This document shows, in pieces, positions 47,314-57,592 of a stretch of DNA of 64,000 nucleotides. The stretch is from Cylicocyclus nassatus (lineage: Eukaryota > Nematoda > Chromadorea > Rhabditida > Strongylidae), in the NCBI GenBank assembly GCA_958299035.1, contig CATQJL010000112.1:186001-250000 (forward strand), in the 5' to 3' direction. The translations under genes were made by a program, and so were the position numbers. Each line of letters opens with the position of its first letter. The stretch's first letter is position 1. Below the pieces are notes generated by a model. That model did no database searches. It was given only the letters and a program-made list of their open reading frames with translations, and had not been told where the DNA came from.

Positions 47314-48522
47314 TGAACTCAAAAAGCTTGCATTATTTTGTACATGAGACAGCTCAAATGATCTCTTAGATAGCAGGAAGACACTTTGCAGGTATGCTGC
47401 ACATAGATTTTGCGTCATAATCGGTTTCTGTTTCGATTCCTCTATTGTTGAGCTTGTCGTATACTTTATGGCTGGTTTGGATTAAGTTAGGCCTGGCAAG
47501 GTGTGATGGAGAAAACTAGTCATTGGCATGCTACTTGTCTTGCCGCATTTGAATTGTAACTTTATTCACGAACATTCATCTGGAAGTTGAAGCACCTTTG
47601 ATGCACGACTGGCAGAGAAACCAACAACGAACAGCCAGCGGCATTTGTTTCCAGCACCTTATGAAAGGGTGCAAGTTTCGCAAAGTTTGGCTTTTAGATC
47701 ACATACTTTTATTCGGTGCAAGTCTCAGTGCAGAAACGATGCAGCTTACTCTTACTTGGGATGCCTAAGTAATCCATCACTGCTTCGACATTACAGCCCA
47801 TCTTGGTATAGCTTGTCCGTATTCTTCAAGTCACTCTTCTACTCAGTCGTGATGATGACTTTCGTAAGAGATGTGATATAAAATCGGCTTATTCGACTTG
47901 TAATTTTACGTTCTTTTCGCACGACATAGAAATCTTGTACCTCGGCTTGAATAATTCGAGCAAAACGAGTGTGAAATCTAGTGGCCGGAGAGCAAACGTA
48001 AGCGAATATAGAAGAAAAGGTGGATGGGTCGTATTGAGACACGACCCAGGGTGGGGGGATCGTATTTGCCCGTAATATTCCACTGCTCGACCCTGGTCTA
48101 ATATAGATTGCAAGGCGGGGGAGGTGTCTAGAGCTAATTTGGGTAGGGTTAGGGGCATAAGGCATAATTGGGGCTTGGAGTTTAATTAGAGGCTAGTTAC
48201 AGTATGGCACGGGGGACTTCGGGAGCACAAATATGGGAAGGATCCGGAGAAGAAGTGGCCGACCTCCGGGAGCGACACTTCCGGCGGCTACCCATTTTGT
48301 CCTCCGGAGGCATGCCGTTGACTGTCTGAGATGGAACCATGAGGAAGAACGTAGGCGAAAACAGTCTGTGCAGCGCAAAAATGAAATTCAGTGTTAATTT
48401 TAGAGAAGCATTATTCGCCGAACGTTTTTTTAGTCAGTACATAATTATACGAACATCTCAATCAGAAATCTTTTTTTGCTTTACACTAAGATCTTTGGCG
48501 TTCACATTTTCTTGTAAGGCCA
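47314..48522. other. no gene recognised
   Basis: A GC-richer block at 48030-48330 has open frames on the minus strand without splice support. Nothing else is supported. Confidence 0.35.
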
Positions 48523-49485
48523 CGATTTCAAGGTCTGAAGTACCTAGTAAGGCTAAACCTGACGAATCACAAAGGAGGAGAAAACTTATTTTGATAGCTC
48601 GAAATGGCTTCTGAACAAGTCGGCTCCAAAATGCTTGCTTCGTTTAGATTTCGAACTTTTGACCAGATTATAAGGATAAAAAGTCATTAGAGAGACTGCT
48701 TAGAGCTTAGAACATGTTGGTGTAATTGTTCTTCTTGCCATTCCAGTCCTAAGCTTATCATAGAACTGGCACAATTTAGAGCCTCGAAACTCGACTTCTG
48801 TCGAACGACAGCTCAAACGGATGAAGGATGAAGTGGCAATAAATGTTCTGGTCGGCCTCAGAAAATGATGATGAAATCGTGCCAGTCGCCAACGCAGTCC
48901 CAAACTCACTATTCAGACACACTTTCACGCCTCGAGACTCAACGTTCGTCTTCGCAAAGTTCTGTGATGAGACAAATGCATAATTTGTAAGTTGAAGGAA
49001 CTTTGAACTCTTGAACTCTCCCCGAAGGAAACCTCAAAGCTGCGCAGCTAGAAAGCGAGAGGAGGCATTCCTGCGTTGATTTGCTTATTCATTTTCACTA
49101 GGTGCCGACTACGTGATGAAAAAAAGCGCTCTATGATGAGAAAGCGCTCGATGTTTCAAATTTTTCAACAAAATACAAATTTTTACATTAACACAATCAA
49201 GTTCGCGACGTGATTACAACATCACATGACTTTGCGAACGGCGGAAAGTTGAGTCTCGAGGCTTGAAAGTATGTCTAAATTATGGTGGGTTTGGGACTGC
49301 GTTGGCAACTGGCACGATTACATCAACATTTTCTGAGCGCTCAGCAGCACATTTATTGCCACTTCATCCTTTATCCGTATGACAGTTGTTCAAAGGTTTC
49401 AAATCTCAACGAAGCCGGCATTTTTGGAGCCGATTCATAATTCATCAGGTTTAGCTCTTAGTAAGTACCTCAGACCTTGAGATCG
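48523..49485. mobile_element. fold-back element (963 bp)
   Basis: Ends CGATTTCAAGGTCTGAAGTA and TACCTCAGACCTTGAGATCG are reverse complementary. Pairing continues through CTAAACCTGA, GTCGGCTCCAAAA, TTTGGGACTGCGTTGGC and CATTTATTGCCACTTCATCC towards a centre near 49090. Non-coding. Confidence 0.75.
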
Positions 49486-50907
49486 TAGACTTGCATGAAA
49501 GTTTGGATGCCAGTTTTAGCGTTAAAGGCACCATACACCCTAAGTTTGCAAAAGTCGAGACGCAAAACGTCACTTCGGAAGCGAGAAAATCGCTCCGAAT
49601 AACGAAGTGCACGAGGACCCCCAGAAGGCAAGGCCCTCCTCATCCATGCCCGACCATCCGTGCGCCTAATCTTGACTCAAAGGAATTCTTTTCAACAGCA
49701 AAATGTCAGGCTCTCCATATACTCTTCAATTCGCCTGTTTGGAATGCAGCTTATGGCTACCGTTTATGCACATTTTCCGGATTGAAGGTGGAGGGCAAAA
49801 TTGTATGGTATAACGAAAGTGCTGGCACTGCAATACGAAGGACGAGGGAGTCTACGCTGCGAGACGCTCATGCGGAGATGCATGGCCTATCTGGTTGATA
49901 GAACACTATCAGGAACTGCCTTTGATGAGTATGTTCAGGAAGAACTGAAATGATGAAGTTACTTACTATGAAACGGTTCCGTCCAGATGCACTCCATCTG
50001 GTATCTGAAGGAATGACATGCGACCTATTACGCGGTATGACCCTAACACTGTGCTCAAAAACGCCACATCATTTCAGAATGGTTTCAAAGCGAAGCGAAA
50101 ACGCACGTAATAACGGTCAAGCGAAGTCACATCAAACTTCTGAGTTTGACACTCCAGAGAATACCGAACATGACCTATGCAACGAGATTCATTTTCGGTT
50201 TGGAAAACTCTCGAAAATGACAGGAGCAGAGAAGGACTCTGTATGGCAGAACTTGGTTGTCATCGCATCAATTTAAAAACGTTTTCCAGCTTATGTTTGT
50301 ACTCTTTCCTCTTGTGGCCGCTAAAACCTTATGCTGTAATTCAGTTGGCTCCGTCTGTATTCTGGTTTACTGGCTTCTTGTTCGTGTTCTTGCAAATGTG
50401 GAAGAGTTCAACATTGAGGATACAGAGGCTGCGTCAAACCTTGCGAAAGCTATAAAAGAGCTGTGGATTAGCGTATCGACAAAGTTGTTCACTCTCAAGC
50501 TTTATGTAAGATTTTCGCACGCTATTATTGCTAAAGTGTCGTTGGAATTTTCATTTAGTGTCTTCTTAATCATAGCGTCGTAGAACATCTTGCCTTTTGT
50601 GGTTCCCTTTTCTGTGGTCGGCTGCACGTTTGAAAGAATGCACCAAGAGTTGCAGTCTCGAAATGTTCAACGTAAAACTAATTGCGAACAGTCGTTGGTT
50701 GAGAAGTACTGTAATTACATTCCCGTCAACACGACATGTCCATTATTTCTAGTTTTGTTCTGCACAAAGAACTCCTACAACTTTCGAGCGCTCAATGAAC
50801 ACAGTCGCAACCCACTTTTCATGAAATTGCACAATAAGATCTCTGGCAATTCGACGAACAGGTGCGGAAGAGCATCATACTCATCCTTTGCTCTGTTTAT
50901 TATCTGT
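49486..50907 (+). other. several plus-strand open segments, gene status undecided
   Basis: Overlapping open frames occur at 49491-49898, 49796-49951 (YEGRGSLRCETLMRRCMAYL), 49950-50276 (containing SEFDTPENTEHDLCNEIHFR) and 50257-50583 (VEEFNIEDTEAASNLAKAIK). They have coding-like residue composition but I could not join them with in-phase splice sites. They could be a decayed gene or retroelement. Confidence 0.3.
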
Positions 50908-51550
50908 CTTACAAGGGAACGATCCCAATTTAAGGTGGCGAAATGGTATGAACCGCGTACCATTAGATGCGTCTTGATGAGCTGATTTCAAATCTGCCTT
51001 TTATTTCTGCGGCACCGTTCTCTGGAAGAAGTTATGAAAGGTTAAATATGTGAAGATAATGGGGTTTTAATGCATAAAGTGCTTTGAAATCCAACTTGGA
51101 ATTGCATGATTAGCATGATATTGAGTGTATTGATTTCAGAGGATGTTTACATTTAAAGGAAACACAAAGAAGTGTTTTTGATCAACTGATTCTTGAGGTA
51201 TGGCGCGGTATATTTGCCAAATTTGGACTTTTCATCGCTCATAGCTTCTACCAATCAACTCAATTTGTTTTTTAGTTGTTCGAAAATACTTCTTAGTGTC
51301 TATGAATGTAGGCACTCTTTGAAATTAGTACACTTAAAATCATGCTAGTCATGCACTCCCAAGTTGGATTTTAAAGCACTTTATGCATTGAAACCTCATT
51401 GTCTTCACATATTTAACCACTCATAACTTCTTCTAGAGAACGGTGTAGCAGATATAAAGGGCAGATTTGGAATCAGCTCATCAAGACGCATCCAATGATA
51501 TTCGGTTCATTCCAGTTCACCACCTTAAGTTGGGATCGTTCCCTCGTTAG
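50908..51550. mobile_element. Fam5 palindromic MITE, copy 1 (643 bp)
   Basis: Ends CTTACAAGGGAACGATCCC and its reverse complement GGGATCGTTCCCTCGTTAG. Nearly the whole element is an inverted repeat folding near 51230. Related to 57129-57592. Confidence 0.8.
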
Positions 51551-51622
51551 ATTTCCGGTAAGCGTGCAATTAAGCGAAAACTGGTATGTCCCTGCTTCCT
51601 CAGAGTTAGGTTTGAGAGACCT

Positions 51623-52657
51623 GGGCCGGTAGTAATCCCCCCGACCTGGCGGCAGGTCTCGTCGGCAGGTTGCTGGCACCTTTCCGCGAGGTGGCCAGAA
51701 ACTAAGAACCGAAATTTAGGCCGTCCCAGGCCTTTTTTCAAAAAATTTTCTCGATAAAGTTGCCGCCTCGACTCTGTAGAAAACTTCATAAAAAACTGCG
51801 GCTCCAGAACTCCTCCCTTAGTAAAATATCTGGAATTCCAGGAGGAGCTGCCGGCAACTTCGCGAGGTCAGTTGCCGGCAACCTGCCGGCAAGTTGGCGG
51901 AATCCGCGAGATGGCAGCTGCCGGCAGGTCAGAGAGCACGGGAAATAGCGTGCTCTTTTGAGAGAGGGAGCTGCCGGCATCTCGACGTGCCCCTACCACG
52001 TCGAGGTGGTGGCACCTTTGCCGACGGCGTCTGTAAGATTGCGAAATGCGGCGTCTGTAAGATTGCGAAATAAATCACACAATTTACGTCAGGCGAAAAA
52101 ATCAAAAAATTCTACTTTCCATCCAAAAACCTTTATTTTTCTCATTATATGAGTTTTTCTTTTTTGAAACGACGATTTTCTGACAGAAAAAAAATCTAGC
52201 AATGCCTTAGAGCCATAAGGAACACCATCTTCTTTTGCAATCCCTTCTAAATCTTATTTGCAGCGATTTCGTCCCTCTCTCGCTCATATCAATCAGCTGT
52301 TCTTTCAGGTCAAAGTCTCTCGCGCAATGTATCGATCCCTCTTACAGGCGGCTATTTGCCAGTGCGTTCCTCACATTGCTGATGCAAACGGCAAAGACTG
52401 ACCGAATGGTCGAGTGGGTAACGTGGCAGCACTTGAAGTTAGCAAACTTAGGTTCGACCGCGCGCGGGACAGCAGTTTTGCGGCTGTCTACGTTATCAAA
52501 ATTTGATGAGCGAAATAAGTGCGTACTAAGATTATACAAGATTATTGAAACCTACAATCACTCCGCGAGCTGCCGGCGGAGTTGGCATCTTTCCGCGAAG
52601 TGTGCCAACTTGCCGGCATCTATGATGCCACCAGGTAGGGTAGATTACTACCGGCCC
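51623..52657. mobile_element. Fam3 TIR element, copy 1 (1035 bp)
   Basis: Starts GGGCCGGTAGTAATC and ends GATTACTACCGGCCC, followed inward by GACCTGGCGGCA and TGCCACCAGGTA, so the termini are imperfect inverted repeats of about 32 bases. Highly similar along its whole length to 60102-61116. Inside are palindromic CTGCCGGCA clusters. No conserved frame encodes a transposase. Confidence 0.85.
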
Positions 52658-53305
52658 TGTTGCCTGAGCATCAATCGCTATTAAGTTCATTGGAAGGCTT
52701 CTCTTTTTGGTAAGGCTCTCCTTTCTGCACGTAGATCACTCTAGCAGGACTGATTTTTAGTTCACGTCTGTGTCACAAGCGACAAGTTTACTCCTCCGCA
52801 ATATATTGGACAAGACAACGGGATACAGTGCAGCATTGTGTTGCCTAAAAGATCTCAATGATTTAGTGTATGGAAATGTTATAGCCTTCGCTTATAACTC
52901 ATAGGGAAGCTGTCATGTACTTCTGAAGGAGCACATTACAACAGATCCTTTTACTCAACTCGAATTTGCCGTTTTATGAGCAAAACGAGGCTAAAGCTGC
53001 TGCTATCAGTGCTTTGAACTTGGTGCAGATATTTAATTATTTTTTTATCTTTCGACTGGCAAACGCCTCAATCTGCGCAATGCTTTTGACATAAAATCTG
53101 CGACCAGCTTTATAGAATTCAAAGAAAGACAATATCTTTCTAAGCTTTGAAGATTTTGCTGATGCAACATATGTATATGGTTCTTGAAGTTAATAAACTC
53201 TCTCTTTGTTGTTGTTCCATATTCATTCGCGGTTCGTAACCGCTAAGTATCTTTCATCAAATTTCATGCGAAACATAGCTATAGAGATAAATTTGCAATT
53301 TATGA
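52658..53305. other. no gene recognised
   Basis: AT-rich sequence without supported features. It may contain the start of the gene whose exons follow. Confidence 0.35.
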
Positions 53306-53436
53306 CAGGCATGTACTCTTCCGACGAAGAATATACTCCGAACTACTTGAACCTCTCCGCTTCTTTTCTTGGTTGGCTTACAAAATTCGGCCCTATCTTG
53401 CAAAGGAAAACGACAAAAACGTGAACAAAGAAAATG

Positions 53437-54143
53437 TCCTTTCGGGTGACTATATCGGCACTCCATCCAATAGTCAAGCCAGTGTGCCGTCAAGCAGTCA
53501 AATCAACAGGAACGATTCTCGCAAACGCCTACGGGCACTGGAAGTTTTCCACCAGTTTCTTGGCTTGCAGCCACAAACGATACCCGCTTCTTCTACATCT
53601 TCACAGGTTAGCTGTCGCGTTTATGTCGTTCTAATATCTGGAATGGGATATAAAGGAGTGTTTTAGGGGCTTTGAAGCGAATCCTAGAAAAGAACACTGT
53701 GTCGCTTGCGAAGTTGGGGAGAGTTGTACGACAGTTTGATATCATTGTCGAAAATGAGGTGATATATACATGTTTTGCTGAGAGGCATAGGGATGATTAT
53801 GGAGTTTAAGGAGATGTTCATGTCAGAGATAAGCGATATCAAAATTAATATGCAGCATGTGAAAAACATGCAAACAAGCGTCGAAACGGTACAATGTTCT
53901 TCAGACTCGGTTGTCCGAGCTCTTACTTGTATCGTAAGAGAACAAACAAATATTATAGCAGGATTGTCCTTAACAGTAAGCGTGATTTCACTGGGTTCAA
54001 AGATAGCAATTGGCTTGTCTGCAGATGAACGCCTTTTTATCGAAGCTGAGGCAACAAGACAAATAGTTGAAAAGGGCTCATTTCCAGGTTGCGAAAAACA
54101 AAGAGAATACGTTGCCAAAGGGTTATTCATTACAGAGGAGTAA
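53437..54143 (+). CDS. candidate internal exons of an unrecognised gene
   Basis: Three coding-like segments. About 53437-53606 encodes SVPSSSQINRNDSRKRLRAL then EVFHQFLGLQ and ends at a CAGGTTAGC donor. Bases 53667-53758 encode ALKRILEKNTVSLAKLGRVV then RQFDIIVENE between TTTTAG and GAGGTGATA. About 53805-54143 encodes EFKEMFMSEISDIKINMQHV, ending FITEE then stop, with a heptad-like run that could form a coiled coil. The junction phases are not all reconciled: the first donor is in phase 0 for its best frame, while the TTTTAG acceptor needs phase 1. This could be the 5' part of the gene at 55674-56357 or a separate gene. Confidence 0.4.
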
Positions 54144-54229
54144 TTTATCCAAAGTCTGGCATCTTCAGGGTGCCCCTCGCTTTAAGGTCATCTGGACGTT
54201 ATTTTAAATCAACGAGGAAAAAATTTTAA

Positions 54230-54970
54230 TCTTAGGAGTTGAATATGATCGAAGTCATGGAAAAGTGGCCGCGACCATAGGTGCGATAGGGGGAGCCGGG
54301 TCCTCTCGAGGTGAAGGGGGTCTTAGCTGCTCCTATCATTCTAAGGTGAAGGCAGTAAGTGAGCCCTGAAAGCAAAATGCCCCAACAAGTTGCATACCAT
54401 TCGAAAGCTGAGGTCATTCAGAATTGACGTAGACCGCCTTTTTTTTCATAGCTTCTCTGTCAAGCAAGATACGAGCAATTTTATACGCCTACTCACCAGC
54501 TAATTTTGTGCGATTATTTTGTGCTTCATTTTTGAAAGAAAGGACAAATTTAGAAAAAAAGAGCGGTCTACGTTTACTGGCAAGGTCTTGCTCTGTGATA
54601 CTGTTAGACAATCAGGCGCCTTCATTCATTCTTCACGCAGGAATTTCTTGACAAAAACATGTATCTCTAGGTAGAGGGGAGGAGAAAAAAAAAGACGGTC
54701 TACGTCGAATCCCTTTTTTGTGGGCTTCATAATAGTATATAGGTTTTTGGGTGAAAAAACTTGTGGCGTTTCAAAAATGAGGTGGAGATATTCAATACTA
54801 AGTTGCTCCACTCCGCTCCGGCTTTCTATGGGTTGCCGGAGCAAGACTTTTTTAAATTGGGAAAGCTTTATGCACCCACACTTTATAGACCATTCGATAG
54901 CTAAGAACACGGGAAATCAACGTAGACCATCTCTTTTTTCCTAGCTTTTTTGTGAAGCGAGATACGAGCA
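54230..54970. repeat. local direct and inverted repeats
   Basis: 54395-54500 and 54890-54990 are direct repeats (AACGTAGACC/GACGTAGACC, AAGCGAGATACGAGCAGTTTTAT-type blocks). Bases 54260-54340 resemble the reverse complement of about 55480-55560 (CACCTATCGCAT-type block). These probably are remnants of a MITE lying in an intron. Confidence 0.55.
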
Positions 54971-55518
54971 GTTTTATCTAGCTACAATATCAGCCAATTC
55001 TGGGTTGTTTATTTTTCAAACCAAGAAGTCTTTTTCGAACTTTTATGTATAATACAAAAGCTTGAAAAACGAGAATCTAACTGCTTTTTTATTTGTTATT
55101 AATCCTTCTTAGTGAGAGGAGATATGGTACAATTATTGTCAGCAAACATGCATCCATCACTAACTAGTCCAGATTTTCTATTCTTGCTTAACTCTTTCTT
55201 AAGACAATGTGTATTTATTGATACAATCTTAATTATTCAAAAAATCAGACATCCTTTTAATTTTTGATTATGTTTCGTTAGCAACGCCACTTTGAGTGCG
55301 CAGAAAATCTTGAGAATGCGTTTTTCTTTTCAACAAAACGCTGTTGATTAATCTGTTGCAGTCTTGATGTCTGAGAAAAACAGCACCTGGCGTTTCCTTT
55401 TTCTAAACAAAGAGTGTCATTGTAACAGCTATTTGATCCTGCCGTTATCCTTGATTCTAATCTCAACCTCAGGTGAAAGAGGTCAGCCAGATGCCGGCCC
55501 TAAAGTGAAGGGGGTCAG

Positions 55519-55622
55519 AGAAATTTCTCCACCTATCGCATCTATGGCTGCGACCAAATCGTGCTCGTAAGCACGACCATTTCTTGTTGGTTCTCGACTT
55601 TTTGAGGCACTTCTTTTTACAT
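55519..55622 (+). CDS. possible additional upstream exon
   Basis: Lies between a TCAG acceptor and the strong donor CATGTAAGT, 51 bases before the next exon and in the same phase. It would encode KFLHLSHLWLRPNRARKHDH then FLLVLDFLRHFFLH. Rival frames are also open and part of the segment belongs to a local inverted repeat, so it may not be coding. Confidence 0.35.
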
Positions 55623-55673
55623 GTAAGTGGCAAAGATGAAGATGATAAGGTTGTTTCGTAAATCACCGTTTAG

Positions 55674-56357
55674 GCCTACGAACCTCCAACGAAAATTCAA
55701 AACTACGCCTGTAGGCAGATTGGGAAGAAGGGGAAATTTAATCATCTTAAGGACCTTCCAGAAGGAGTGGTCGATTTCTTAATAAGTGGGTCAATGTGTC
55801 TTTAAGTACATTAACTCCAATAACTGATTTAGGTTTCGTGCTTGACGCTGTGGGCCTGTACCGCGACGAACTCCTGCGAACCCCAAATGAACATAAGCAA
55901 AATTTAAACAGGTATGTATATTATCGAAAGAATATTCTGTAATATTCTATATTTCGTATATTCTCCTTCATGTGCACTAGAGTTTAGGTGGTGGATGTCC
56001 CTAGGAGAAGAGGACGACGCTCGCGAAAAATTTTTTAACAAGCTCTCGGAGGCAAGAGTGGATTGGAGCGGCCGTGCAAGAATAGCAATAGGGAGAGCAC
56101 TGTGAGTTCTCACACTGTTAAAAGAAGCGATACTTTTGAATTGTACTTTTGCAGCGCAGACATCCGCACTTACCATCTTGACCCTGAAAGAGACGCGCTT
56201 CTTCCGTCAAAAGTGATTCATTGTTTTATATGATCACTGGTTGATAATTTCTGATTTTCAGAAAAAGCGTGTTGTCATCGAAGGCAGCGAAGGGAGCAGT
56301 ATCATTAAGGAACTAGTGATTGAGAAGGCTGAATGCGTTGGAGATGAAAGAGATTGA
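55674..56357 (+). CDS. last five exons of an unrecognised nematode gene
   Basis: Exons 55674-55785, 55833-55911, 55988-56101, 56155-56212 and 56262-56357 join with all phases consistent (split codons make Ser, Arg and Leu), giving 152 residues and TGA at 56355. The introns are 47, 76, 53 and 49 bases with TTTAG, TTTTGCAG or TTTTCAG acceptors, typical of nematodes. Sequence landmarks: KFNHLKDLPEGVVDFLI, LDAVGLYRDELLRTPNEHKQ, RWWMSLGEEDDAREKFFNKL, DWSGRARIAIGRALADIRTY, and an acidic end EKAECVGDERD. No known domain, signal peptide or membrane segment is seen. A possible preceding exon is 55519-55622, ending at a strong CATGTAAGT donor in matching phase. Function unknown. Confidence 0.75.
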
Positions 56358-57128
56358 AGAAGCCTGACAATATTATTCACATTTTTGTTATTGCTGTATT
56401 TGCCTCGTACCTTCGCGTTCCAATTGTAAGCTCCCGAACAATATGTTTGCTGCTTTCTCTGCATTTCAATTCCATTTGTTATAAATCATGCCGAGAAGAT
56501 TATGTGGTTTTTGTTAATGAATTTGTTGACGTTTGACTGGGTTTTACGAGCAGAAAAATAACAGGCGTGAGAATTAAGACCCAAAGAGACCAAGGGCACA
56601 AGGTAAGTGAAAGGAGGCGTGAGAGAAGAGATAGAGGGCGCAAAAATCCGTAAGGGCGCATGCTCTGAACGCGATCGGGACATTATGATGTCTCCCGCAG
56701 GTGTTCCGATTTTGTCCGGAATGTGTCGGTCGATACACCTGATTTTGTCGCGCACTTTTGTCCCGAAACAAAATCAGGTGTCCTGATTTTGTCCCGACAC
56801 CAATTTCGGGAGTCGCGCAGGCATTCCGTGACTACACCTCATTTTGTCCTGCGGGACTCAATGGCGAATGTCTGAGGGGGTTTGAAAGTTCATTTTCCTC
56901 CATTATGGACTTTCGTGGATAGCATTCCGTTTTCTGCTTTCAAGAATACTTCTTATTGTTAGAGCTACACGCCGCTTAAGATCATATGTGCGCCGTTACA
57001 AAAAAAGAAGAGTGAAGTTGTATTTTTTTTAGTAAGCCAGCAACATTTCATATATTTGCATTCAAAGACCAGCTTTTTCCTCCCGAAACCAGGCCCAGTT
57101 CCACCCAAGACATATAAACAATTTAGTA
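56358..57128. repeat. region with ACACCTGATTTTGTC repeats; no gene
   Basis: Between 56690 and 56860 the motif ACACCTGATTTTGTC or its reverse complement recurs at least four times with TCCCG/CGGGA blocks, making several overlapping palindromes. No coding feature is supported. Confidence 0.55.
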
Positions 57129-57592
57129 CTTACGAGGAAAGGATACTTGGTGAACGCGGACTTTTGGAATAAAACGTATCCCATCAAATGCATCTTGAAG
57201 CGCTGATTCCAAATCTGTTTCCATTATCTGCAGTGCGCTTTTCCGAAAGAAGTTGTGAACATTTTTTGTCACCAAAATTTGCACTAGTTTTGATGCAGGA
57301 CTCACCAATATCGTTAGAATGTTCGCTTACGCACTACAAAAAAGCGTACAGTAAAGCTTCACGTTAAGCTCGGGAAAAATGTCACCGATACATTAGAGTC
57401 TAAAAAGCCTGGATACTGACGATTTTGACTGCATAAATCTCGCAAAATCACTATGGAAAAATCCATAACTTCGTTCAGGGAGTCGCAAAGCAGATAACGA
57501 ACATAGATTTAGAATCAGCGTTCCAAGACCCATCTACTGGTATACATGTCGTTGCAAAAGGCCATGGTCACCAAGTATCCTTCCCTCGTTAG
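57129..57592. mobile_element. Fam5 palindromic MITE, copy 2 (464 bp)
   Basis: Ends CTTACGAGGAAAGGATACTT and AAGTATCCTTCCCTCGTTAG. Subterminal sequence (ATGCATCTTGAAGCGCTGAT, AGAAGTTGTGAAC) matches copy 1 at 50980-51030. It folds about a centre near 57360. Confidence 0.8.
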
